From Pseudomonadota bacterium (lineage in GTDB: Bacteria > Pseudomonadota > Alphaproteobacteria > Rhizobiales > Hyphomicrobiaceae), in the NCBI GenBank assembly GCA_023430845.1, contig JAEYYJ010000408.1:1-10134 (forward strand): a stretch of 10,134 bases of DNA. Direction: 5' to 3'. Below, piece by piece: positions 1 through 8,288 of this stretch. The translations under genes were made by a program, and so were the position numbers. The notes beneath the pieces were generated by a model. That model saw nothing but the letters and a program-made list of their open reading frames with translations. It searched no databases and was not told where the DNA came from. Numbering within the stretch: the first letter of the stretch is position 1; the number at the start of each line of letters is the position of its first letter.

Positions 1-41
1 GCAGAGGGCAGTTCATTGAAGAAGTGACATGAGGTGGTGAC

Positions 42-2150
42 ATGCGTGCCAGGCTGCCGAACCACGAGGCGTATGTCGAACGCGATAGCGTGAAGATCCA
101 CTATGAAGTTTACGGCGATGGCGCGGATACAATGATCTTTCCGCCGCCATGGAGCATCGTCCATGCTCGCGTGTACAAGGCGCAGATTCCGTATTTCAGC
201 GAGCGGTTCCGTTGCGTGACATACGATCCGCGCGGCAATGGCAAGTCCGATCGCCCCGATGAAGTCGCCGCTTACGCGCTCGAGAACTACGTCGGCGACG
301 TGCTTTCCGTCATGGACGCGACGGGCACAGAGAAGGCCATACTCATCGGACTTTCCTTTGCCGGAATGCTGACGGCGATTGTGGCGGCACACCATCCGCA
401 GCGCGTCAAAGCTGCTGTTCTTGTCGGCACATCGGCGACGGTCGGTGTCGGCTATTCATATATGACGCCGCAGCACTTCCTGACTGAGCAGAAACGCTAC
501 GAGGGGTGGAACAAATACAATCGTGACTACTGGCTCTCGAACTATCCGGAGTTTGCCGAGCACTTCATCCGTCACATATGCTCCGAACCGCACTCGACCA
601 AGCAGATCGAGGATGGGCTCGAGTGGGCCGCGGAAACATCCGGCGCCACATTGGCGAAGAGCGTGGAGGCGCGCGCCATCCCGCCATCATTCGACGTTGG
701 CGAGGACATGTATCGCCGCATCCGATGCCCGACGCTTGTCATTCATGGTGACAGTGATCAGATCCAGCCGCACGCTCGTGCGCTGCACGTCGCGGAGCTG
801 ATAGGCGCCGAGACGGTGGTCTTCCGTGGTGGCGGTCACAATCTCCTCGCACGCTACCCTGCCAAGTGCAACGAGATCATCAATGAATTTCTCGATCGCA
901 GGCTCGGCATTCGCGCGCCGGGGCGGAGAGCGGTTGCGCGCACGTCGCGATCGAAGCGAGCGCTCTATCTGTCCTCTCCCATCGGCCTCGGCCATGGGCG
1001 CCGCGACATTGCCATCGCGCAGGAGCTGCGCAAGATTCATCCGGATTTGCAAGTCGACTGGCTGGCGCAGGATCCGGTGACGCGCTTGCTCGATGCGCAT
1101 CGCGAGCGCATCCATCCTTTCAGTTCGCGACTGGCGAGTGAGACGAAGCATATCGAACTCGAATCCGGCGAGCATGACCTCAATGCATTCCAGGCCATTC
1201 GCCGGATGGACGAGGTGCTGATCGCGAACTTCATGATCTTCCAGGATGCGGTGCACGAGGGCAGCTACGATCTCGTGATCGCCGATGAAGCCTGGGACAT
1301 CGACCACTACTGGCATGAGCATCCCGAGCTGAAGAAGGCCAAGCTCGCCTGGCTCACTGATTTCGTCGGTTATGTGCCGATGCCGGAGAACGGCGCGCGC
1401 GAAGCCTTTCTCACGGCGGACTACAACGCCGAGATGATCGGACACGTCGAGCGCCATCCGCAGGTGCGTGACCGTGCGATCTTCGTTGGCGAGCCCGAGG
1501 ACATCGTGCCGCTGTCATTCGGCCAGGATCTGCCGACGATGCGTGAGTGGGTGCCGAAGCACTTCGACTTCGCGGGTTATGTCATCGGGGACCATCCGCA
1601 AGCCTTCGGCCCACGCGCGGAACTGCGCGAGAAGCTCGGTTACCGGGCGGACGAACGTGTCTGTATCGTCACCGTCGGCGGATCGGGCGTCGGCACGCAT
1701 CTGATCAGGCGAATACTGCAGAGCTACCCGATGGCGCGAGCCAGGATGCCCGACTTGCGGATGATTCTCGTCGCGGGGCCGCGCATCGATCCCGCGTCTC
1801 TGAGTGCGCCGGCTGGTGTGGAGGTCCGTGCATTCGTGCCGAACCTCGATCGTCATCTCGCAGCGTGCGATCTCGCGCTCGTACAGGGAGGTCTCACGAC
1901 CTGCATGGAGCTGACGGCTGCCGGTACGCCGTTCCTCTACTTCCCGCTCCGCAATCATTTCGAGCAGAACTTCCACGTCGCTCATCGCCTCGATCGCTAC
2001 GGCGCGGGGCGGCGCATGGACTACGCAACCTCGACCCCGGACATGATCGCCAGCGCCATGGTCGAGGCACTCAAGTCTTCGACGCATTTCAAATCCGTCG
2101 AAGCCGGCGGCGCCGCGCGAGCCGCACGAATGCTGGCGGAGTTGATCTGA
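42..2150 (+). CDS. Alpha/beta hydrolase - GT-B glycosyltransferase fusion protein
   Basis: A 702-residue two-domain protein. Residues about 10-288 are an alpha/beta hydrolase: a YDPRGNGKSDRP segment near 61-72, the nucleophile elbow GLSFAG with Ser105, the acid in HGDSD (Asp239) and His266 in GGGHN, so the triad is intact. A basic linker (about 289-306) leads to a GT-B glycosyltransferase of the UDP-glucuronosyltransferase/MurG-like kind: an N-terminal GLGHGRRD loop (315-322), a second Rossmann half starting near VTVGGSG (543-549), and a donor-binding stretch from about 614 to 656 (QGG, GTPF, HFEQN). No signal peptide or membrane segment is evident, so it is probably cytoplasmic. The start is supported by GAGGTGGTG at 31-39. 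The substrates of both halves are unknown. The gene is probably co-transcribed with the methyltransferase 31 bases downstream. The domain calls rest on visible motifs; a role in modifying a lipid or secondary metabolite is inference. Confidence 0.85.
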   Translation: MRARLPNHEAYVERDSVKIHYEVYGDGADTMIFPPPWSIVHARVYKAQIPYFSERFRCVTYDPRGNGKSDRPDEVAAYALENYVGDVLSVMDATGTEKAILIGLSFAGMLTAIVAAHHPQRVKAAVLVGTSATVGVGYSYMTPQHFLTEQKRYEGWNKYNRDYWLSNYPEFAEHFIRHICSEPHSTKQIEDGLEWAAETSGATLAKSVEARAIPPSFDVGEDMYRRIRCPTLVIHGDSDQIQPHARALHVAELIGAETVVFRGGGHNLLARYPAKCNEIINEFLDRRLGIRAPGRRAVARTSRSKRALYLSSPIGLGHGRRDIAIAQELRKIHPDLQVDWLAQDPVTRLLDAHRERIHPFSSRLASETKHIELESGEHDLNAFQAIRRMDEVLIANFMIFQDAVHEGSYDLVIADEAWDIDHYWHEHPELKKAKLAWLTDFVGYVPMPENGAREAFLTADYNAEMIGHVERHPQVRDRAIFVGEPEDIVPLSFGQDLPTMREWVPKHFDFAGYVIGDHPQAFGPRAELREKLGYRADERVCIVTVGGSGVGTHLIRRILQSYPMARARMPDLRMILVAGPRIDPASLSAPAGVEVRAFVPNLDRHLAACDLALVQGGLTTCMELTAAGTPFLYFPLRNHFEQNFHVAHRLDRYGAGRRMDYATSTPDMIASAMVEALKSSTHFKSVEAGGAARAARMLAELI

Positions 2151-2181
2151 GATCTCAATAGTTCTCTGAGGAGTACGCGTC

Positions 2182-3255
2182 ATGTCACAGGCAATTACCT
2201 CTGTCGATGAGAACAAGCTCAACGCATTCATCGGTCAAATGCTCGCCGATCTTGGAGGCGCATCGAGCGTCGCGATGGTCCGCATGGGCGACGCGCTCGG
2301 ATTCTACAAGACACTCGCAGCGAAAGGTCCGATGACATCGTCTGAGCTTGCAGCGGCTGCAAAAGCAGATGAGCGATACGTGCGCGAGTGGCTGTCCAAT
2401 CAGGCCGCGTCGAACTACCTAACCTATGATGCAGCGTCGGCCCGCTTCTCGTTGCCGCCGGAGCAGGCCATGATATTCGTCAATGAGGAAAGCCCGGTCT
2501 ATATGATGGGCGCCTTCGACCTGATGGCCGCTCTGCAGGAGAACCAGTCGAAGGTGCAAGCCGCATTCAAATCCGGCGGCGGCGTCGCCTGGGGTGATCA
2601 GGCCGGCTGCATGTTCTGCGCTGTGGCGCGATTCTTCCGGCCGGGCTACCTCAACAATCTCGTGTCTTCGTGGCTTCCCGCGCTCGAAGGCGTGACGGCG
2701 AAGCTCGAGCGCGGTGCGAAAGTCGCGGACATCGGCTGCGGACATGGCTGGTCAACGGTGCTCATGGCCAAGGCATTCCCGAAGTCGCAGTTCATCGGCT
2801 TTGATTTTCATCCCGGCTCGATCGAGGACGCGCAGGCACACGCTCAATCGCACGGCGTATCCGCAAATGCGCGGTTCGAGGTCGGCTTGGCGAAGGATTA
2901 TCCGGGTAAGGATTTCGATCTGGTGACGTGCTTCGATTGCCTGCACGATATGGGCGATCCGGCGGGCGCCGCGACGCATATTCGCCAGTCGCTGAAGCCC
3001 GACGGGACGTGGATGATCGTTGAGCCGATGGCCGGCAACAGCCTCAATGAAAACCTCAATCCGGTCGGTCGTCTGTATTACGCAGCTTCGACGATGATCT
3101 GCGTTCCCACCTCGTTGTCGCAGGAGGTCGGGGCAGCGCTCGGCGCACAGGCAGGCGAAGCGAAATTGCGGGAAATTATCAAGGCCGGCGGGTTCTCGAG
3201 CGTCCGCCGGGCGACTGAAACGCCCTTCAATATGATCCTTGAAGCAAGGCCGTAG
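2182..3255 (+). CDS. Class I SAM-dependent methyltransferase with N-terminal winged helix
   Basis: A 357-residue protein. Residues about 13-95 resemble the winged-helix dimerisation domain of small-molecule O-/C-methyltransferases of the Rv2258c-like type (MGDALGFYKTLAAKGPMTSSELA, then DERYVREWL). The Rossmann domain starts at about 178 with SAM motif I, VADIGCGHG (181-189), an acidic strand-2 residue in GFDFH (Asp208) and a motif IV region FDLVTCFDCLHDMGDP. A later segment, KPDGTWMIVEP, is a typical post-motif strand. GAGGAG at 2168-2173, eight bases before the ATG, sets the start. The gene follows the hydrolase-glycosyltransferase fusion closely and probably shares its transcript. It would transfer a methyl group from SAM to an unknown substrate; the pathway cannot be named from this window. 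Confidence 0.88.
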   Translation: MSQAITSVDENKLNAFIGQMLADLGGASSVAMVRMGDALGFYKTLAAKGPMTSSELAAAAKADERYVREWLSNQAASNYLTYDAASARFSLPPEQAMIFVNEESPVYMMGAFDLMAALQENQSKVQAAFKSGGGVAWGDQAGCMFCAVARFFRPGYLNNLVSSWLPALEGVTAKLERGAKVADIGCGHGWSTVLMAKAFPKSQFIGFDFHPGSIEDAQAHAQSHGVSANARFEVGLAKDYPGKDFDLVTCFDCLHDMGDPAGAATHIRQSLKPDGTWMIVEPMAGNSLNENLNPVGRLYYAASTMICVPTSLSQEVGAALGAQAGEAKLREIIKAGGFSSVRRATETPFNMILEARP

Positions 3256-3348
3256 ATAGCGGCGGTGATTGCTGCCGTGGTCGGCATATCCCACGCGCCC
3301 AGCGTCGTGACCATTGATCAATTGGATTTTGCGATCGCAGCATTGGGC

Positions 3349-3372
3349 GTGCCACCTTGATGGGGGTGGCGC
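3349..3372 (+). promoter_or_regulatory. Hairpin in the leader before the formate dehydrogenase operon
   Basis: Arms GTGCCACC (3349-3356) and GGTGGCGC (3365-3372) pair over eight positions with one G-U wobble around an eight-base loop. No T-run follows, so it is not a typical intrinsic terminator. It lies between the methyltransferase stop and the formate dehydrogenase start. It could help end the upstream transcript or act in the 5' leader or operator of the fdn operon. The rest of the 174-base gap holds a weaker hairpin (3260-3277) and two 10-base palindromes (3313-3322 and 3330-3339). I see no promoter that I can place with confidence, and no sigma-54 type -24/-12 element. Confidence 0.4.
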
Positions 3373-3412
3373 ACTGCAGTCTTCTCCTTAGAAGGTAAAT
3401 AAGAATATTTGC

Positions 3413-3420
3413 AAGGAGGT
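3413..3420 (+). promoter_or_regulatory. Strong Shine-Dalgarno of the formate dehydrogenase alpha gene
   Basis: AAGGAGGT is a near-complete match to the 16S rRNA 3' end and ends nine bases before the ATG at 3430. It fixes that ATG as the start and implies high translation initiation. The upstream CTCCTT (3384-3389) can pair with AAGGAG (3413-3418), and alternatively CTTC/GAAG (3381-3384 with 3391-3394) can form a small competing hairpin. A switchable leader is therefore possible but unproven. Confidence 0.75.
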
Positions 3421-3429
3421 GGCTGACCC

Positions 3430-6400
3430 ATGAACATCGAAGTCTCTCGCCGAAGGTTCATGCAGCTGGCTGGCGCCGGCGCAGCAGGAACCGCCATCGG
3501 CGCGCTCGGCTTTGGAGAGGCGGAGGCGCAAGTCTCGGCTCTCGTCAAGCCCTTCAGGCTTGTTCAGACCAAGGAAGCGCGTACGACGTGCCCTTATTGC
3601 GCCGTGAGCTGCGGAATGCTGGCTTACGCGGCACCGAGCAAGGCCAACAAGGGCAAGCTCGAGGTCGTCCACATCGAGGGCGATGCCGACCATCCTGTCA
3701 ACCGCGGAACGCTGTGCCCGAAGGGTGCTGCCGCGATTGATTACATCCATTCCGCGACGCGCGTGAAAACGCCGATGTATCGGAAGCCCGGCACGGCGAA
3801 GTTCGAGCCCGTGACCTGGGATTTCGCGATGGAGCGGATCGCGAAACTCATGAAGGAAGATCGCGACGCGAACTTCGTCGAGAAGAACGCGGCGGGCGTC
3901 ACGGTCAACCGCTGGACGACGACGGGTTTCCTCTCCGGCAGCTCGGTCACGAACGAGACCGGCTGGGCGACTTACAAGGTCGCGCGTGGTCTCGGTCTTC
4001 TCCAGATTGAAAATCAGGCGAGGATCTGACACGGACCGACGGTGTCCAGTCTGGGCCCGACATTCGGTCGCGGTGCGATGACCAACAGTTGGACGGATAT
4101 CCGCAACACGGATCTCGTCCTCGTTATGGGCGGCAATGCCGCCGAAGCACATCCTTGCGGATTCAAGTGGGTCACCGAGGCGAAAGCCGAGCGTGGCGCC
4201 AAGCTCATGGTGGTCGATCCGCGGTTTACGCGATCGGCGGCTGTTGCCGATCACTATGCGCCGCTCCGTCCAGGATCCGACGTTGCGTTCCTGTCAGGTA
4301 TCGTCAATTACCTGCTCAGCAACGACAAGATCCACAAGGAGTACGTCCGCCACTACACGAACGCGGCCTATCTGGTGAAGGAAGGCTACGCCTTCGACGA
4401 AGGCTTCTTCTCCGGGTACGACGAGTCGAAGGCGACGTACGATCGCAGCTCGTGGGAATACGAGATCGGTGCGGACGGCTATGCCGTGCGCGATATGACA
4501 CTCGAGCACCCACGTTCTGTGTTCCAGCTCATGAAGAAGCATTTCGCGGTCTATACGCCCGAGATGGTCAATCGCGTGAGCGGGACGCCGCAGGACAAGT
4601 TCCTGAAGGTCGCTGAGTGGATCGCCTCGACTGCCAATGGCGAGCGGGCGATGACGATCATGTACGCGCTCGGATGGACGCAGCACTCGCACGGTGCGCA
4701 GAACATCCGTACCGCAGCCATGATCCAGCTTCTGTGCGGCAACATCGGCGTTCCTGGTGGTGGCGTGAACGCACTTCGCGGGCACTCCAACGTCCAGGGC
4801 ATCACTGATGTCGGCACGCTCACGGCAGCCATTCCCGGCTACCTTGCGTTGCCGACCGAGCAGGAGCCGACGCTCGAATCGCACTTGAGCAAGCGGACGT
4901 TCAAGCCGCTCCAGGCCAACCAGACGAGCTACTGGCAGAACTACCGGAAGTTCTATGTGAGCTTCCTGAAGTCGTACTTCGGCGCCAAGGCAACGCCGGA
5001 GAACAACTTCGGCTACGACTGGCTGCCGAAGCTCGACGTGGCCTACGACTGCCTGCGGATGTTCGATCTGATCAACCAGGGCAAGACGAACGGACTGATC
5101 TGCCAGGGCTTCAACCCGCTCATGGCCATCGCGGACTCGAACAAGAGCGCCGCTGGTCTGGCGAAGCTGAAATTCCTCGTCAGCATCGATCCGATCGAGA
5201 CCGACACGGCGCGGTTCTGGGAGAATCACGGCGAGTTCAACAACGTCGATCCCGCCAAGATTCAAACGGAAGTGTTCATGCTGCCCGTCACCTCGTTCGC
5301 CGAGGAAGCGGGAAGCCTGACCAACTCGAGCCGCTGCATCTCGTGGAAATGGCAGGCGGCGGATCCCTATCATGACTCACGCACCGACGTGGTCATCCTG
5401 GCGGATCTGTTCAATCGCATTCGCAAGCTCTACGAGACGCAGGGTGGCAAGGGAGCAGAGCCGCTGCTCGCCGTCGACTGGTCGTACAAGAATCCGGCAG
5501 AGCCGAGCGCCGACGAGCTTTTGAAGGAGCTCAATGGCAAGGCACTGGTGGATTTGAAGGACGCCAGCGGCAAGGTCACGCGTCAAGCCGGGCAGCAGCT
5601 CGCGAGCTTCGGCGAGATGCGCGACGACGGCTCGACCGACGGCGCCATGTGGATCTACACCGGCGTTTATGGCCCTGCGGGTAATCTCTCGCAGCGTCGT
5701 GACAACGCTGATCCATCGGGCCTCGGCGTCTACGGTAATTGGGGCTTCTCATGGCCCGCCAATCGCCGCATCCAGTACAATCGCGCCTCGGCCGATCCGG
5801 AAGGTAAGCCGTGGAGTGAGCGTAAGAAGTACATGTTCTGGAACGGCGAGCGCTGGACTGGACCGGATGTGCCGGACTACGTGCCGACCATCCCGCCGTC
5901 TCAGGCCACTGGCCCCTTCATCATGAACCCCGAAGGCGTCTCCCGCCTCTGGGTGCGCGGGCTGATGGCGGACGGGCCGTTCCCGGTCCACTACGAGCCA
6001 TTCGAGTCGCCGGTGACGAACCCGGTCTTCCCGAAGCTGAAGGGCAATCCGGCTGCGCGCGTGTTCGAGCGTGACCGGCCGTCATTCGGCACATCGAAGG
6101 AGTTCCCGATCGTCGCCACCACCTATCGCCTCGTCGAGCATTTCCATTACTGGACGAAGGGCGTGCACATGAATGCTGTCGTGCAGCCCGAGTTCTTCGT
6201 GGAGATGTCCGAGCAGCTTGCGGCCGAGAAAGGCATCAAGCATGGCGGCTGGGTGCGTGTGTGGTCCAAGCGTGGCTCGGTCAAGGGCAAGGCTGTCGTG
6301 ACGAAGCGGCTGAAGCCTCTGACGGTCGACGGGAAGACCGTGCATTACGTCGGACTGCCACTCAACTTCGGCTTCATCGGTGTGGCCCGCAAGGCCAATC

Positions 6401-6504
6401 CGATCAACGGGCTGACGCCGCCGGTCGGTGACGCCAACTCGCAGACGCCGGAGTACAAGGCATTTCTCGTCAACGTCGAGCCCATCGTCGGGCCGGTGGC
6501 ATAA
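3430..6504 (+). CDS. fdnG: Formate dehydrogenase-N type catalytic (alpha) subunit, selenoprotein; UGA at 4027-4029 read as Sec200
   Basis: The molybdopterin-containing, periplasm-facing subunit that oxidises formate to CO2. It is read as one 1024-residue protein with in-frame TGA as selenocysteine 200. The size is close to that of E. coli FdnG (about 1015 residues). It begins with a Tat signal, SRRRFM at 6-11 followed by a small-residue hydrophobic stretch and likely cleavage after AEA (31-33). A [4Fe-4S] site follows, with Cys54, Cys57, Cys61 and Cys96, and CPKG giving the conserved Lys98. The active site reads NQARI-Sec-HGPT, matching the family context of Sec followed by His. After the TGA the protein continues without a break into VMGGNAAEAHP, VVDPRFTR, ALGWTQH, GVNALRGHSN and the C-terminal GDANSQTPEYKAFLVN, all characteristic of FDH-N/O. 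The AAGGAGGT site sets the start. The beta subunit gene follows after 15 bases. It requires SelA/B/C/D and a bis-MGD cofactor, none encoded here. Confidence 0.95.
4027..4068 (+). promoter_or_regulatory. Bacterial SECIS element with selenocysteine UGA codon
   Basis: The TGA (4027-4029) is followed at the expected distance by a hairpin with bacterial SECIS features. The apical stem pairs 4040-4042 (CGG) with 4057-4059 (CCG), leaves U4043 bulged, then pairs 4044-4047 (GUCC) with 4053-4056 (GGGC, one G-U). The loop AGUCU (4048-4052) contains the GU expected to contact SelB. A lower stem ACCGA (4035-4039) pairs with UCGGU (4064-4068) across an asymmetric internal loop. The bulged U and the G in the loop are the known determinants of SelB recognition. 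The pairing was done by hand from the sequence. The same bases also encode the conserved HGPT...GPTFGRG stretch. Confidence 0.9.
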
Positions 6505-6519
6505 GGGGAGAGCAACAAC

Positions 6520-7458
6520 ATGTTTCCAGCAATCCCCAATCCCACCACGGAGAAGTCCTCAGCCAAGTTCGGCGAGAAGGACATGATCCGCCGCTCGGCC
6601 TCCACGATCACGCCGCCCGCAAAGCGGCAGACCGAGGTGGCCAAGCTGATCGACGTGTCGAAGTGCATCGGCTGCAAGGCATGCCAGACGGCTTGCCTCG
6701 AGTGGAACCAGCTCACGGAAGAGGTCGGCGTGAATGTCGGTGTCTACGACAATCCGCACGACCTCACGCCCAACAGCTGGACGCTGATGCGCTATACCGA
6801 ATACGAGAATCCGGAGAGCGGCAATCTCGAGTGGCTGATCCGCAAGGACGGCTGCATGCATTGCGAGGATCCGGGCTGTCTCAAAGCGTGCCCCTCACCG
6901 GGTGCGATCGTGCAGTACTCCAACGGTATCGTCGATTTTATCAAGGAGAACTGCATCGGCTGCGGGTATTGCGTGAAGGGCTGTCCCTTCAACATTCCGC
7001 GCATCTCGAATGCCGATCACAAAGCCTACAAGTGCACGCTCTGCTCGGATCGTGTGGCTGTCGGCCAGGGGCCTGCTTGCCAGAAGGCTTGCCCGACCCA
7101 GGCGATCGTGTTCGGCACGAAGGACGAGATGAAGACCTGGGCGGCAAAGCGCATCGCTGACTTGAAGTCTCGCGGCTTCGACAAAGCGGGGCTCTATGAT
7201 CCGCCAGGTGTGCAGGGCACGCACGTCATGTACGTGCTCCATCACGCCGACAAGCCGCAGCTCTATGCCGGTCTTGCCGAGAACCCGCGGATCAGTCCTC
7301 TCGTCGAGGCCTGGAAGGGTGTCGGAAAGTACGCTGGTTTGGCGTTGATCGGCCTGACGGCTGCTGCTGGCGTGATCCACCACATCCTGCAAGGCCCCAA
7401 TCGCGTCTCCAAGGAAGACGAGGAGAATGCCGAGAAGCTGGCGGGAGGTAAGTCGTGA
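6520..7458 (+). CDS. fdnH: Formate dehydrogenase iron-sulfur (beta) subunit
   Basis: A 312-residue electron-transfer subunit that carries electrons from the catalytic subunit to cytochrome b. Sixteen cysteines form four ferredoxin-type [4Fe-4S] motifs: Cys49/52/55/59 ([11 protein letters not shown]), Cys112/115/120/124, Cys145/148/151/155 ([11 protein letters not shown]) and Cys172/175/187/191. A single hydrophobic segment near 268-290 followed by a charged tail fits the C-terminal membrane anchor of FdnH/FdxH, with the cluster domain on the periplasmic side. There is no signal peptide of its own, and by analogy it is exported with the Tat-bearing alpha subunit. GGGGAG at 6505-6510, directly after the alpha stop, supports the ATG at 6520. 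The ATG at 6583 (Met22), just before the conserved RRSAS-ITPP segment, is a possible shorter start. The gene overlaps the next one by four bases, indicating translational coupling. Confidence 0.95.
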   Translation: MFPAIPNPTTEKSSAKFGEKDMIRRSASTITPPAKRQTEVAKLIDVSKCIGCKACQTACLEWNQLTEEVGVNVGVYDNPHDLTPNSWTLMRYTEYENPESGNLEWLIRKDGCMHCEDPGCLKACPSPGAIVQYSNGIVDFIKENCIGCGYCVKGCPFNIPRISNADHKAYKCTLCSDRVAVGQGPACQKACPTQAIVFGTKDEMKTWAAKRIADLKSRGFDKAGLYDPPGVQGTHVMYVLHHADKPQLYAGLAENPRISPLVEAWKGVGKYAGLALIGLTAAAGVIHHILQGPNRVSKEDEENAEKLAGGKS

Positions 7459-8156
7459 GCATACATGATCAGGACAGCGGGGCGCACACGCGTGTGCCCC
7501 GCTACTCGGGAAGTGCTCGCATCAACCATTGGATCGTCGCGATCAGCTTCGTTCTCTTGCTGTTGAGCGGGCTTTCGCTCTTCCATCCGAGCCTCTTCTG
7601 GCTGAGCGGGCTCTTCGGTGGCGGGGCCACGGTGCGCTGGCTCCATCCTTGGATCGGTGTTGTGCTCGTCGTCGGCTTCATCGGGCTTTTTATCCGCTTC
7701 TTCGCGCAGAATTTGCCCGAGCGCACGGACTGGGTGTGGCTCGCGCGCATCCGCCATGTGTTGAGCGGCAACGATGAGTATCTACCGGAAGTCGGCAAGT
7801 ACAATGCCGGGCAGAAGTTCGTCTTCTGGTCGCAGTCCGTGCTCGTGGCGGTGATGTTCGTGACGGGCGTCGGGCTATGGGAGCCGGGGCTTGCGTACTT
7901 CGAGGGCCTTTTCGGGTTCAAGGCGACGATCGACCAGCTTCGCGCGGCAGCTCTCATCCATGCCTCCGCCGCGGTGCTCACGATCACGATCTGGATCGTC
8001 CATGTCTACGCGGCGATTTGGGTGCGCGGTACGTTCAGCGCCATGACGCGCGGTTTCGTCACCGGCGGTTGGGGCTGGCGGCATCACCGCAAGTGGCTGC
8101 GCAAGGAAGTCGACGAAGGCAAGGTCGAGCGGCAGCACGTGACACCTGCCGAATAG
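7455..8156 (+). CDS. fdnI: Formate dehydrogenase cytochrome b556 (gamma) subunit
   Basis: A 233-residue integral membrane di-heme cytochrome b that passes electrons from the iron-sulfur subunit to the quinone pool. There are four hydrophobic helices, near 25-45, 62-83, 124-143 and 166-190. Candidate heme ligands are His25 (RINHW), His64 (WLHPW), His169 (LIHAS) and His183 (IVHVY). The 14-residue spacing of the last two is that of the FdnI family. The basic tail [13 protein letters not shown] is also typical of the family. The start is a GTG that overlaps the beta stop (GTGA, 7455-7458), which is why a start further downstream is less likely. A strong terminator begins ten bases after the stop, so this is the last gene of the structural operon. 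Confidence 0.93.
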   Translation: MSIHDQDSGAHTRVPRYSGSARINHWIVAISFVLLLLSGLSLFHPSLFWLSGLFGGGATVRWLHPWIGVVLVVGFIGLFIRFFAQNLPERTDWVWLARIRHVLSGNDEYLPEVGKYNAGQKFVFWSQSVLVAVMFVTGVGLWEPGLAYFEGLFGFKATIDQLRAAALIHASAAVLTITIWIVHVYAAIWVRGTFSAMTRGFVTGGWGWRHHRKWLRKEVDEGKVERQHVTPAE

Positions 8157-8165
8157 GCAATCTAA

Positions 8166-8207
8166 GGCTCTTTCGGCATTCGAGATTTGCCGGAAGAGCC
8201 GCTTTTT
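8166..8207 (+). terminator. Rho-independent terminator after the formate dehydrogenase structural genes
   Basis: Arms GGCTCTTTCGGCA (8166-8178) and TGCCGGAAGAGCC (8188-8200) pair over 13 positions with a single G-U wobble around a nine-base loop. They are followed within two bases by TTTTT (8203-8207). This is a textbook intrinsic terminator on the + strand. It separates the three structural genes from fdhE, so fdhE depends either on read-through or on its own promoter in the short stretch that follows. Confidence 0.88.
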
Positions 8208-8221
8208 GCCGCTTGATATTT

Positions 8222-8239
8222 CACGCCGCGCATGGCGTG
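8222..8239. repeat. Short inverted repeat upstream of fdhE
   Basis: CACGCC (8222-8227) and GGCGTG (8234-8239) form a perfect six-base inverted repeat around GCGCAT. It lies between the terminator and the fdhE start and has no T-run. It could be an operator or a leader hairpin for fdhE, or chance in GC-rich DNA. Confidence 0.35.
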
Positions 8240-8288
8240 ACTGAGTGCGCTCTACATGAGCGCCCGATAATCGATGACAGAGGTGACA

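Noticed and set aside
3260..3277. An intrinsic terminator after the methyltransferase (CGGCGG/CTGCCG hairpin)
   Set aside because: The stem is only six pairs with one wobble, and no T-run follows.
3360..3390. A sigma-54 promoter around TGGCGCACTGCAGT
   Set aside because: The GG and GC elements do not have the required 10-base spacing, and no alternative match was found nearby.
3430..4029. A separate short 199-residue molybdopterin protein, or a pseudogene broken by a nonsense mutation
   Set aside because: The stop is TGA at the family's selenocysteine position, a SECIS hairpin follows, and the frame continues to a full-length, intact C-terminus.
3388..4254. A 288-residue open frame on the - strand across the fdn start
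   Set aside because: It runs antisense to the signal peptide and cluster domain of the alpha subunit and is Arg-rich without motifs.
4294..5373. A long 359-residue open frame on the - strand inside the formate dehydrogenase gene
   Set aside because: It is a shadow of the well-supported coding frame, with no recognisable motifs and with Arg/Val/Leu-biased composition.
4042..6504. An independent gene starting at GTG 4042
   Set aside because: There is no ribosome site, the start lies inside the SECIS stem, and the protein would lack the Tat signal, the iron-sulfur site and the active-site residue.
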